This document shows, piece after piece, positions 23,928 through 31,498 of a stretch of DNA of 49,805 nt. Made by a program: the position numbers and the translations under genes. The notes below the pieces were generated by a model that did not search any database, had not been told where the DNA came from, and worked only from the letters and a program-made list of their open reading frames with translations. The stretch is from the NCBI GenBank assembly GCA_016789365.1, contig JAEURH010000011.1, positions 1 to 49,805 of the forward strand, written 5' to 3'. This stretch comes from Anaerolineales bacterium (lineage in GTDB: Bacteria; Chloroflexota; Anaerolineae; Anaerolineales; Villigracilaceae). Numbering within the stretch: position 1 is the stretch's first letter; the number at the start of each line of letters is the position of its first letter.

Positions 23928-24362
23928 ATGAAAATCTTAATTTTGCACGGACCAAATTTAAATTTATTAGGCACACGCGAACCAGAAGTGTATGGCTCAA
24001 TGACGTTGGAAAACATCAATGAAAAAATGATTGCATTGGGTAAAGAATTAAGTGTAGAAATAAAATGTTTGCAATCGAATCACGAAGGCGCATTGATTGA
24101 CGCATTACACGATGCGTGTACTTGGGCAAATGGCGTTGTGTTTAATCCAGGCGGTTACACACACACATCAATTGCATTGCGCGATGCGATTTCCGCGATT
24201 CAAATTCCAGTGATTGAAGTGCATTTATCAAATGTATATGCGCGCGAAGAATTTCGCCACACCTCTTTTGTTTCCGCAGTTTGCAAAGGCAAGGTGACAG
24301 GGTTTGGTTGGAAATCTTATGAACTTGGTTTGCGCGGATTGATTGACCTCATCGGAAAATAA
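23928..24362 (+). CDS. aroQ: 3-dehydroquinate dehydratase, type II
   Basis: 144 residues from ATG 23928; GGAG lies 5 bases upstream, which argues against the GTG at 23922. It carries the type II signature ILHGPNLNLLGTREPEVYG with the active-site Tyr, QSNHEGALIDALHDA, FNPGGYTHTSIALRDAI, and PVIEVHLSNVYAREEFRHTSFVS with the catalytic His. It forms a dodecamer and dehydrates 3-dehydroquinate to 3-dehydroshikimate. It is the last aro gene of the operon and together with the others gives every step from DAHP to chorismate. Confidence 0.97.
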   Translation: MKILILHGPNLNLLGTREPEVYGSMTLENINEKMIALGKELSVEIKCLQSNHEGALIDALHDACTWANGVVFNPGGYTHTSIALRDAISAIQIPVIEVHLSNVYAREEFRHTSFVSAVCKGKVTGFGWKSYELGLRGLIDLIGK

Positions 24363-24370
24363 GCAAGCAG

Positions 24371-24376
24371 TATAAT
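24371..24376 (+). promoter_or_regulatory. -10 box for leaderless gene at 24385
   Basis: A perfect TATAAT ends 8 bases before the GTG start and begins 8 bases after the aroQ stop. No ribosome binding site is present. Confidence 0.5.
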
Positions 24377-24384
24377 CCTGCTCT

Positions 24385-25482
24385 GTGAATATAAAAATAA
24401 AACGTGATTATGGATTAGATGTGCTAAAAGGCGTTGGCTGTGCATTGATGGTGATTGCGCATTCAAAACTTAAGATGTGGGATTATGAAAATTATCTTAT
24501 TTGGGGCAACCTCGCGCCAGCTTTATTTTTTTCAGCCGCTGGTGTGACGGCAATATTTCAAATTCAAAAACCATTTCGAGAAATGTTGGCTTTATACGGC
24601 GCAATTTTTTTATTTGGCTTTAGTTATAGCGGATTTCTCAACCCTAACTTTTTATCAAAACTTGAATTTGAGATTATTCAAACAATCGCCTTAAGCACTT
24701 TGATAATTTATGTGGCAGAAAAATACCTTAAACTAAACTTGTGGCTGTATCTTATTTTAGGGTTTGCGGCATTTGGTTTAGATAAATTAATCTACCCGCT
24801 TGCTTTTGAAAAGTTAGAAGGCATTTTCATCGCACCAGGTTTGTTTCCTTTAATCCCTTGGCTTTCAATGTTCTTTTTCGGCGTGTTTACTTATCGTGTA
24901 AAAAATATTTATAACTTAATCATATTCTTTATCATTGCCATACTTTATTATTTTCTATTTGGGCTTGTCATGCCAGATGTCAACGCGGGCAAATGGCAAT
25001 TTTTGTTAGATTTCTTCCTTTTTTCATCGGCATTTTTATTTCTTTCATTTTTTGTTGTTCGCGCTATGGATGTATTCCAAAACCCAAAATTAAATCGTCT
25101 CCTCATTTTTTGGGGAACAAATTCGCTTTTGTTTTTATATATTCATTATACTTTCATTAAATTTTTTCGGCTGTTTGAACTTCAACGCAATATCGAAATC
25201 ATCTGGAATCATCCATGGCTGTTTTGGATTCTCGTCTTAACCGCTTCCACAATTGTTATGCTTATCATTCTTTTTATATCTCGTTGGTTTGAATTGTTAT
25301 TTAGAAATTGGTTTACTTGGGTAACCCTGCTTATCTTAATTTTCGCTGTGCCATTTATAATTGATAAACCATCTTACATTACTTATGCTGAACTTTTGCT
25401 TGGCATTCCGTTTGCCGTGTATTACCCCACGCTAAGCAAAATGCTCAAAGAGAAATTTAATGCAAATCATTCCCACAACTGA
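24385..25482 (+). CDS. Polytopic acyltransferase-like membrane protein
   Basis: 365 residues with about 10 predicted membrane helices across the whole length. The N-terminus RDYGLDVLKGVGCALMVIAHSKL resembles the opening of acyltransferase-3/DUF1624 (heparan glucosaminide acetyltransferase-like) proteins, in which a basic residue, an Asp and an intramembrane His occur in the first helix. Such proteins acylate sugars at the membrane; the substrate is unknown here. The start is GTG 24385, because no in-frame ATG precedes the first helix. TATAAT ends 8 bases upstream. The 3' end overlaps the next gene by 23 bases. Confidence 0.7.
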   Translation: MNIKIKRDYGLDVLKGVGCALMVIAHSKLKMWDYENYLIWGNLAPALFFSAAGVTAIFQIQKPFREMLALYGAIFLFGFSYSGFLNPNFLSKLEFEIIQTIALSTLIIYVAEKYLKLNLWLYLILGFAAFGLDKLIYPLAFEKLEGIFIAPGLFPLIPWLSMFFFGVFTYRVKNIYNLIIFFIIAILYYFLFGLVMPDVNAGKWQFLLDFFLFSSAFLFLSFFVVRAMDVFQNPKLNRLLIFWGTNSLLFLYIHYTFIKFFRLFELQRNIEIIWNHPWLFWILVLTASTIVMLIILFISRWFELLFRNWFTWVTLLILIFAVPFIIDKPSYITYAELLLGIPFAVYYPTLSKMLKEKFNANHSHN

Positions 25483-26233
25483 ACCATTCTTTTTTCAAGG
25501 CGGGCGCACGGGCGTTTTGCTTGTGCATGGATTCACTGGCACGCCAAAAGAAGTCCGCTGGATGGGCGAAGACTTACATAAAAACGGATATACCGTTTTA
25601 GGCATTCGACTCGCTGGACATGCCACTGACCCCGAAGACATGCGCACGTCTCGCTGGACCGACTGGACTGCTTCTGTTGAAGACGGTTTTAATTTACTCT
25701 CCAACAGTGTTGACCGAATCTTTTTGGCTGGGCTTTCGATGGGTGGCGTACTAAGTTTATTAATGTCAACGAAATTAAATGTTGCTGGTGTGATTGCAAT
25801 GTCCACACCATATCAATTACCACGCGACCCGCATTACCCGATTTGGTTTATTCGTTTGTATGGAAAATTTATCAAGTATGCACCGAAGTCTAAAGAAGTG
25901 CCTGGTTCATCATGGTTTGATAAAGATGCCTATGCTCAACATATTTCATATCCACAAAACCCGATTAGTTCAATTGCTGAATTAAAGTTATTGCTTTGGG
26001 AAATGCAATCCGCTTTGCCAAAAGTGAATAAACCAGTTTTATTGATTCATTCTAAAAATGATAAATATGTTCTCCCTGAAAATATGGAAATGATTTATGA
26101 CGGATTAACGAATGTGTCAGACAAAACAAAAGTATATGTAACAGAATCAGGTCACGTCGTCACGAGTGATGCGGAGCGTCATCGAGTGTTTGAATTGGCA
26201 AGAGAGTTTATAAATCGTATTGAAAATCAATAA
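25460..26233 (+). CDS. Alpha/beta hydrolase, carboxylesterase/monoacylglycerol lipase type
   Basis: 257 residues. The oxyanion-hole region is VLLVHGFTGTPKEVRWMGEDLHKNGYTVLGIRLAGHATDPEDM (about 20-62). The nucleophile elbow is GLSMGG (Ser about 94), the acid lies in LIHSKNDKYVLPENM and the catalytic His in TESGHVVTSDAERHRVF. The short cap and these motifs match Est30-type carboxylesterases, which cleave short to medium acyl esters. It is cytoplasmic, with no signal peptide. The gene overlaps the preceding membrane protein by 23 bases and the MFS gene follows after 8 bases, so the three form an operon. Confidence 0.9.
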   Translation: MQIIPTTEPFFFQGGRTGVLLVHGFTGTPKEVRWMGEDLHKNGYTVLGIRLAGHATDPEDMRTSRWTDWTASVEDGFNLLSNSVDRIFLAGLSMGGVLSLLMSTKLNVAGVIAMSTPYQLPRDPHYPIWFIRLYGKFIKYAPKSKEVPGSSWFDKDAYAQHISYPQNPISSIAELKLLLWEMQSALPKVNKPVLLIHSKNDKYVLPENMEMIYDGLTNVSDKTKVYVTESGHVVTSDAERHRVFELAREFINRIENQ

Positions 26234-26241
26234 GAGGAAAA

Positions 26242-27363
26242 TTGAATCCAAACTTAATTTTTATTGCACTGGCTTTACTATTTTGGGGAATTGGCGAAGG
26301 GGTGTTTTTTAATTTTGTGCCAATTTATTTAGATGTTGGTTTTTCATTAAGTGAATCGCAAATCGGATTATTGTTAGGCGCGTTTGGATTCTCAATGGCA
26401 ATTACACATATTCCCGCAGGTCGCCTGGCAGATACATTTGGTCGCAGACCATTAATCATTGGCGCATGGATATTAGGACTTGTTTCAACTTTGTTAATGG
26501 GCATTACCGAAGCATTGCCAATTTATTTAATCGGCATGTTCGGTTATGGATTAACTGCATTTGTAGCATCACCATTAAGTAGTTATGTCACAGCCGCGCG
26601 TGGCGAATGGTCGGTAAGTGCAACGCTTGCATTAACATCTGCGACATTTAATTTTGGCATGGCAATGGGACCACTGTTAGGCGGCTGGATTGCTGAAAAT
26701 TATGGCATGAGGACAAGTTACTTAGCAGGTGCGTTTATATTTTTTGTTTCCACTATTTTTGTTTTTCTCATCAAAAAACAACCAATTGATAAACATGACC
26801 CTGAATCTCCGCCTGTGAGTTTGTGGAATAATAAACGTTTTATTTCATTTGTGGCGGTGGTGGCATTTGCAATTTTTGCCATGTATCTTTCACAACCACT
26901 TTCACCAAATTTTCTAACGAGTGTTCGTAAATTAAATTTATCTGATGCAGGTTTTATTTTTTCTGCGGGTGCATTGGGTAATTCATTAATTGCGCTTGCA
27001 TTTAGTCGCATCAAACCGCGCGGTGGTTTTTTACTCGCTCAAGCACTGGTTGCCATTTTTGCATTTATTATGTGGAAAGGCGCAGGCTTGCCAATTTTTA
27101 TGCTTGGATATTTCTTGCTTGGCGGTTTTCGCGCCGCACGCCCAATGTTTATGGCACAAGCACGTGACCTTGTACATGAATCTCAAATGGGATTAACGTA
27201 TGGCACGATGGAAACTGTTGCTTCAATTGTTTTTATTCTCACACCGCCTCTTGCTGGATTTCTATTTGAGATTGACCCTTTTGCTTTGTACCCCATTTCA
27301 ATTGGGTTGATTGTTATATCAATTATTATTAGTTATATCTTTTCGCCGAGAAAAGAAAATTAA
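26242..27363 (+). CDS. MFS transporter
   Basis: 373 residues with about 11-12 hydrophobic helices. The motif-A loop GRLADTFGRRPLI lies between helices 2 and 3 (about 54-66), as in major facilitator drug/metabolite exporters. The start is TTG 26242 with AGAGG 5 bases upstream. The two halves are separated by a short polar loop (KKQPIDKHDPESPP, about 172-185). It is a secondary transporter of unknown substrate, co-transcribed with the esterase upstream. A perfect 28-base palindrome starts 3 bases after the stop and may end the transcript. Confidence 0.85.
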   Translation: MNPNLIFIALALLFWGIGEGVFFNFVPIYLDVGFSLSESQIGLLLGAFGFSMAITHIPAGRLADTFGRRPLIIGAWILGLVSTLLMGITEALPIYLIGMFGYGLTAFVASPLSSYVTAARGEWSVSATLALTSATFNFGMAMGPLLGGWIAENYGMRTSYLAGAFIFFVSTIFVFLIKKQPIDKHDPESPPVSLWNNKRFISFVAVVAFAIFAMYLSQPLSPNFLTSVRKLNLSDAGFIFSAGALGNSLIALAFSRIKPRGGFLLAQALVAIFAFIMWKGAGLPIFMLGYFLLGGFRAARPMFMAQARDLVHESQMGLTYGTMETVASIVFILTPPLAGFLFEIDPFALYPISIGLIVISIIISYIFSPRKEN

Positions 27364-27365
27364 TC

Positions 27366-27393
27366 GTAGGGGCGAGGCATGCCTCGCCCCTAC
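27366..27393. repeat. Perfect 28-base palindrome (GTAGGGGCGAGG arms)
   Basis: Fully self-complementary with GTAGGGGCGAGGCA as one half. Related GGGCGAG..CTCGCCC hairpins lie at about 12153-12173. It may act as a hairpin barrier after the MFS gene, but no T run follows. Confidence 0.75.
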
Positions 27394-27407
27394 ATACAAG
27401 GAATATC

Positions 27408-28046
27408 ATGCTTGAAATTGTTTCATTTACATTAGGTCCTGCTGTAACCAACGCCTATCTCATTGCTGACCCTGAAACTAAAGAAGCGGCAGTGATTGAC
27501 CCTGCATGGGATGGGCACATTATTCTCAAAGCCGCACAGGATAGAAATTGGAGAATAGGACATTTATGGTACACCCATGCTCACTTTGATCATATTGGTG
27601 GTGCCGCCGCAATTGCGGATGCTTTGAATCCATTGCCACATGTGGCATTACATCCAGATGACCATGTCCTCTGGCGCGCAGGTGGAGGTGGGGCGGCATT
27701 TGGCTTGAACATTGACCCAGGTCCCGAACCGACGATTGATTTAGTACACGGCATGACTCTCAAACTCGGCTCGAATGAATTTGAAGTGAGATTCACACCG
27801 GGGCATACGCGAGGTCATTGTGTGTTGTATGTGAAGAAAGAAAATATTTGCTTTTGTGGTGATTTAATTTTCAATGAAAGTGTCGGTCGCACGGATTTTC
27901 CAGGCGGAGATTTCCCTACTTTAGAAAAAAGTATCCGCGAGCAGATTTTTGTTATGCCTAGTGAAACTCGTTTGTTATCAGGGCATGGACCTGAGGCGAC
28001 GGTGGGGCATGAGAAGCAATTTAATCCATTTGTGGGAGAGCAATAG
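27408..28046 (+). CDS. MBL-fold metallo-hydrolase (glyoxalase II-like)
   Basis: 212 residues. It has all five metal-site motifs of the hydrolase family: THAHFDHIGG (HxHxDH, about 56-65), the later His in TPGHTRGHCVLYV, Asp in FCGDLIF, and His in LLSGHGPE. The length and order are those of small hydroxyacylglutathione-hydrolase-like enzymes, which bind two metal ions and hydrolyse thioesters or related bonds; the actual substrate is not determined. AAGGA precedes the ATG by 5 bases. It is convergent with the sensory cluster, with a half copy of a palindromic repeat in between. Confidence 0.92.
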   Translation: MLEIVSFTLGPAVTNAYLIADPETKEAAVIDPAWDGHIILKAAQDRNWRIGHLWYTHAHFDHIGGAAAIADALNPLPHVALHPDDHVLWRAGGGGAAFGLNIDPGPEPTIDLVHGMTLKLGSNEFEVRFTPGHTRGHCVLYVKKENICFCGDLIFNESVGRTDFPGGDFPTLEKSIREQIFVMPSETRLLSGHGPEATVGHEKQFNPFVGEQ

Positions 28047-28048
28047 CC

Positions 28049-28094
28049 TGTCATTGCGAGCCACGATTCTGTTTTTTGTGGCGAAGCAATCTCA
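28049..28094. repeat. Half copy of TGTCATTGCGAG intergenic repeat
   Basis: The first 17 bases match the repeat at 8783 and following, and GTGGCGAAGCAATCTC is also shared. The right half is missing. Confidence 0.65.
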
Positions 28095-28159
28095 AAGACG
28101 AGGATAAGAAAAAACTCTTTGAAACAGAACCAACTATAAATTAAGAACGAAGCGGAAGT

Positions 28160-29029
28160 TTATCCTGTAAATTCGCCGTGCCACATTTCAATGCGGCGGA
28201 AGGCTTCGATGTATCCTGCTTGATAAAAGGCAGGTAGATGTGGGTCATGTGAGTGAATATTTTCTACATGCGTATCTAGGCGTGGATATTGTTGGTGAAG
28301 ATGCGTGAGCAATGCCGATGCGACTTTGACGGGATTGCCTGCTTCGGTATGGAATACGAAACGTGATAGTAAAAATTTCTGGCGTTGATACACCATCCAA
28401 CCACGACTACCATCATTTAACGTAGCATAAAAACCTGAGATTTCATTTGAGTTTAAAAATGATTCGTATTGATTTGTCCATGGTTGGGTGAGTGGATGAT
28501 TTTTGAGATAGGTCAGTGCTTGTGTACGGTCGAAGCTTTGAATATCTGCTAATTCGGATGTGTTTTTCTTTTCTAATGGTGAATGACGAAGCACAAGAAG
28601 TTCGCCAACTTCACGAAAACCAAATTTCAAAAACATTTGATGGGCTGGAATATTATTTTTTATTACTTCAAGCATACAAAAGTTAATCGAAAGTTTTTGC
28701 GCTTGTTCAAGTACGCCATTAAATAATGCTTTTCCAATACCGAGGCGACGGTTATTTGGAATAACGCCAAGCCTTGTGACCCAAGCACGTCCATTACGAA
28801 CACCAAGCATAATTACGCCTAACATTTCTCCATTAGGCAGTGTAGCAACAATGGAATGTTCTAAACTGACATCATACGTTTTTACATATTCTGCCAAACG
28901 CGCTACATTCATGGGCATAGGCACCATATAATCTATACGGGTTTGGTTGTAAATATCCACCAATTGTTCTAATGTATACTGGGTTGCGGGGATTAATTTG
29001 ATGGCGGTAGTTTCATCAACAGGTAGCAT
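28160..29029 (-). CDS. GNAT N-acetyltransferase
   Basis: 289 residues. The N-terminal GNAT domain (about 10-150) has VTRLGVIPNNRRLGIGKALFNGVLEQA, with the acetyl-CoA loop RRLGIGKA (about 94-101), and CMLEVIKNNIPAHQMFLKFGFREVGE. The C-terminal half (about 160-289) looks like a second, degenerate GNAT repeat (GFYATLNDGSRGWMVYQRQ...LDTHVENIHSHDPHLPAFYQAGYIEAFRRIEM). Its ATG directly abuts the stop of the response regulator upstream (TAAATG), so it is the last gene of the sensory operon. It could be an effector that acetylates a protein or small molecule; the target is unknown. Confidence 0.88.
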   Translation of the reverse strand: MLPVDETTAIKLIPATQYTLEQLVDIYNQTRIDYMVPMPMNVARLAEYVKTYDVSLEHSIVATLPNGEMLGVIMLGVRNGRAWVTRLGVIPNNRRLGIGKALFNGVLEQAQKLSINFCMLEVIKNNIPAHQMFLKFGFREVGELLVLRHSPLEKKNTSELADIQSFDRTQALTYLKNHPLTQPWTNQYESFLNSNEISGFYATLNDGSRGWMVYQRQKFLLSRFVFHTEAGNPVKVASALLTHLHQQYPRLDTHVENIHSHDPHLPAFYQAGYIEAFRRIEMWHGEFTG

Positions 29030-29401
29030 TTATTTGTTTATCAAATAAGAATTAACTTGAGAGATAAAGTCGCTTATTTTCATAATCGGCTTGCTGATGT
29101 ATCCATCACATTGATAGCTCTCAACCATTTTCCGAGCCGTTTCTTCGGGCCACGCAGTAAGTGCTACAATTTTTGTTTTGTTTAATGATTCTTCTTGACG
29201 AAGCCAACCTGCTAATGTTTGTCCGTCATAATCGGGTAAGCCGAGGTCTAACAAAATAAGGTCTGGAATTAATTTGAGGGCGGTGGCTAGTCCTGTTTCT
29301 GCATCACTGGCATAAGCAACTTCATAACCAGTTTGAGATAATGCGCGATTCACAAGTTCAACGTTATCGGGTATATCTTCAATCAACAATATCTTAGCCA
29401 T
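29030..29401 (-). CDS. Single-domain response regulator
   Basis: 123 residues, a complete CheY-like receiver with nothing else: acidic pair in LLIEDIPDN, phospho-acceptor Asp52 in PDLILLDLGLPDYDG, Thr in VALTAWP, and Lys in YISKP. It should relay or compete for phosphoryl groups from the kinases of the cluster. There is no DNA-binding output. It lies between a second lone receiver (38 bases upstream) and the GNAT gene (0 bases downstream). Confidence 0.92.
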   Translation of the reverse strand: MAKILLIEDIPDNVELVNRALSQTGYEVAYASDAETGLATALKLIPDLILLDLGLPDYDGQTLAGWLRQEESLNKTKIVALTAWPEETARKMVESYQCDGYISKPIMKISDFISQVNSYLINK

Positions 29402-29439
29402 AGAAATTTATCACATACAAAATAAATAAAAAATTCAAA

Positions 29440-29829
29440 TTATGTACTAGATTCAGGCGCAGGCACAAACGCTTCAACACGCGCCCATAACTCACGAATG
29501 TTAATCGGTTTCGACATATACACATCGCAACCTGCTGAAAGTGCTTTTTCTGCGTCACCTTTTAACGCATTGGCAGTGATAGCAATAATAGGAATATATG
29601 CTAGGGCAGGTTTTGTACTAGTGCGAAGCCTGCGAGCAACTTCATAACCGTCAATATCGGGTAAGTTAATATCTAAAAGAATTAAATCAATCTCATTGGC
29701 TTCTGCTGTAGAAACACCATTCAAACCGTTTGCGGCTTCAAGTAATTTATAACCGCGCGATTCTAATGCTCTTTTCACCAGCATCATGTTATCAGGGTTA
29801 TCTTCAATATATAAAATATTATGTCCCAT
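29440..29829 (-). CDS. Single-domain response regulator
   Basis: 129 residues, receiver only: ILYIEDNPDN, Asp53 in IDLILLDINLPDIDG, IIAITANAL and YMSKPINIRELW. It closely resembles the receivers that follow hybrid kinases in phosphorelays. AAGGAG precedes the ATG. It starts 11 bases after the threonine-synthase/receiver fusion and is about half identical by eye to its neighbour at 29030-29401, suggesting duplication. Confidence 0.92.
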   Translation of the reverse strand: MGHNILYIEDNPDNMMLVKRALESRGYKLLEAANGLNGVSTAEANEIDLILLDINLPDIDGYEVARRLRTSTKPALAYIPIIAITANALKGDAEKALSAGCDVYMSKPINIRELWARVEAFVPAPESST

Positions 29830-29840
29830 AAGAATACTCC

Positions 29841-31496
29841 TTATGCTTTGCTCTTATCGTCTATCTTATCTTCAATGACGTTAATGACTTGGTCAACAAA
29901 CTTGCGAGTGGGTAACGAGCCTTTTTGATAGACCGCTTCAATTTGACCGTTGAGTCGTTTGCGTTCTTCAACGGTTATGTCTTTTGCGCTGACGACTACA
30001 ACGGGTATCTCTTTGGTGCGTGGGTCTAATTTTAATTCTTCTACAAGACCAAAACCATCAATCCCGGGCATGGTTAAATCGCTGACGATTAAATCAGGTA
30101 ATTTTTGTCTTGCAATCGAAAGCCCTTCCCAGCCATCTTTGGCATGATACATCCGATAATTTTTTCTACCTTCCAACAATCTGCGAATCAAAAGCGCGTC
30201 ATCTTCATTATCATCAACCAATAATACTGTGGTTGTGGTTTCATCTAAATTTTCAAGCGCGGCTTGCAAGCCTTCACGCGGTGCGGGGCTTTGGTCTTTG
30301 CTCAAATGCACATCCACTGCCCATTGCTCGCCCAACACATGTTTTTCGACAGGGAAGGTGTGACCCGTGCAATTGATGACGACTAACTCATCTTTGCTAA
30401 TGATACCTTGTTTTGATAGTTTCTCGAATCCGCCAAAGGCGACAGCGGTTGCTGGCTCGACAGCCATGCCTTCGCTTTTAGCCAGTGACTTCATGGCATT
30501 ATAGGCTTCTAAATCAGATACGGATTCCATCACGCCACCATATTGTTGGGTGAGATTCCATAAATAGGTATAAGTTTTGCCAGGGTCGCCAGTGGATAAG
30601 ATAATGATTCTTGTATCTGGCACAATGGGGTCGGCTACATCTTTGCCTGCTTTGAAAGCATTAACCATCGGCGCACAACCATCTGCTTGGATGATAGCAA
30701 GTTTGGGAATTTTATTTATCAACCCCATCTCATACATTTCTTTGAAACCTTGATAGACACCCATCGGTCCCATGCCACCGCTGACTGCTTGAATGTACCA
30801 ATCAGGTGCTTTCCAACCAAGCCCTTCTACAATTTCGTAGGCAATGGTTTTCATGGATTCACGGGCCGGTATAGAAGTTGCGCCTCTATCTAGCAACAAA
30901 TTTTTTCGTTGCGCAAATTGCGCCGCGATTTGCTTGGTTTGGTCGTAATTTCCGCTCACGCGAATCACTTCTGCGCCGAACAAAGCGGCTTCGCGCAATT
31001 TTTCTTGTGGCACAAGGCTGGTCATAAACACCCAAAGTTTTATACCTGCTCTGGCGCAAGCGGCGGCATAAGCCACTGCGGCGTTGCCTGTGGAGGCGAT
31101 AACTGCTTCGCGGATTCCGTTTTCGTTCATGGCGGCGACTGCTACTGCAGCTTGTCTGTCTTTGAACGAGGAGGTTGGGGAGTAGCGTTCGTCTTTGATG
31201 TAAACAGAATCATGCCCGAGGTCAGTGGCGAAGCGATGTGAAAGCCACAATGGAGTTCCACCAGCAGGATATAAATCTAAAGTAGATGGGTTTTCTAATG
31301 GCAGAATATCTTGATAGCGCCATAAGTTGTTGGGGCGGTTTGGAATGCCGCGCAAGATTTCGCGTTTGAAAGAATCGTAATCGTATTTTGCTTCAAGCCA
31401 TTGCGACTCGCATGTTTGACAAACAGCCGCTTCAAAGGGGATGTAGGGTTGCTGGTTGCCACAAACGGCGCATTGCAGGGTTGTTGGTTTTGCCAT
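29841..31496 (-). CDS. Threonine-synthase-like PLP enzyme fused to a receiver domain
   Basis: 551 residues. Residues 1 to about 400 are a fold-type II PLP enzyme of the threonine synthase group: an N-terminal zinc ribbon (Cys9, Cys12, Cys26, Cys29), the substrate loop GGTPLW, PLP Lys112 in SSFKDR, STGNAAVAYAA, the VSGGMGPMGVYQG phosphate-binding loop and INCTGHT. After a linker (about 400-422), residues 423-545 form a receiver: LLVDDNEDD, phospho-acceptor Asp473 in PDLIVSDLTMPGIDG, Ser503 and Lys525, so it appears competent. It lies 2 bases downstream of a giant histidine kinase and 11 bases before lone receivers. The inferred role is an enzyme whose activity or location is controlled by phosphorylation. 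Its true substrate is uncertain. Confidence 0.9.
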   Translation of the reverse strand: MAKPTTLQCAVCGNQQPYIPFEAAVCQTCESQWLEAKYDYDSFKREILRGIPNRPNNLWRYQDILPLENPSTLDLYPAGGTPLWLSHRFATDLGHDSVYIKDERYSPTSSFKDRQAAVAVAAMNENGIREAVIASTGNAAVAYAAACARAGIKLWVFMTSLVPQEKLREAALFGAEVIRVSGNYDQTKQIAAQFAQRKNLLLDRGATSIPARESMKTIAYEIVEGLGWKAPDWYIQAVSGGMGPMGVYQGFKEMYEMGLINKIPKLAIIQADGCAPMVNAFKAGKDVADPIVPDTRIIILSTGDPGKTYTYLWNLTQQYGGVMESVSDLEAYNAMKSLAKSEGMAVEPATAVAFGGFEKLSKQGIISKDELVVINCTGHTFPVEKHVLGEQWAVDVHLSKDQSPAPREGLQAALENLDETTTTVLLVDDNEDDALLIRRLLEGRKNYRMYHAKDGWEGLSIARQKLPDLIVSDLTMPGIDGFGLVEELKLDPRTKEIPVVVVSAKDITVEERKRLNGQIEAVYQKGSLPTRKFVDQVINVIEDKIDDKSKA

Positions 31497-31498
31497 GT

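Noticed and set aside
30230-30300. The PLP enzyme/receiver joint as a frameshift artefact
   Set aside because: There is a single continuous frame with a plausible linker and intact residues on both sides, and the following receiver genes have their own ribosome binding site or stop. Read-level confirmation is still the proper test.
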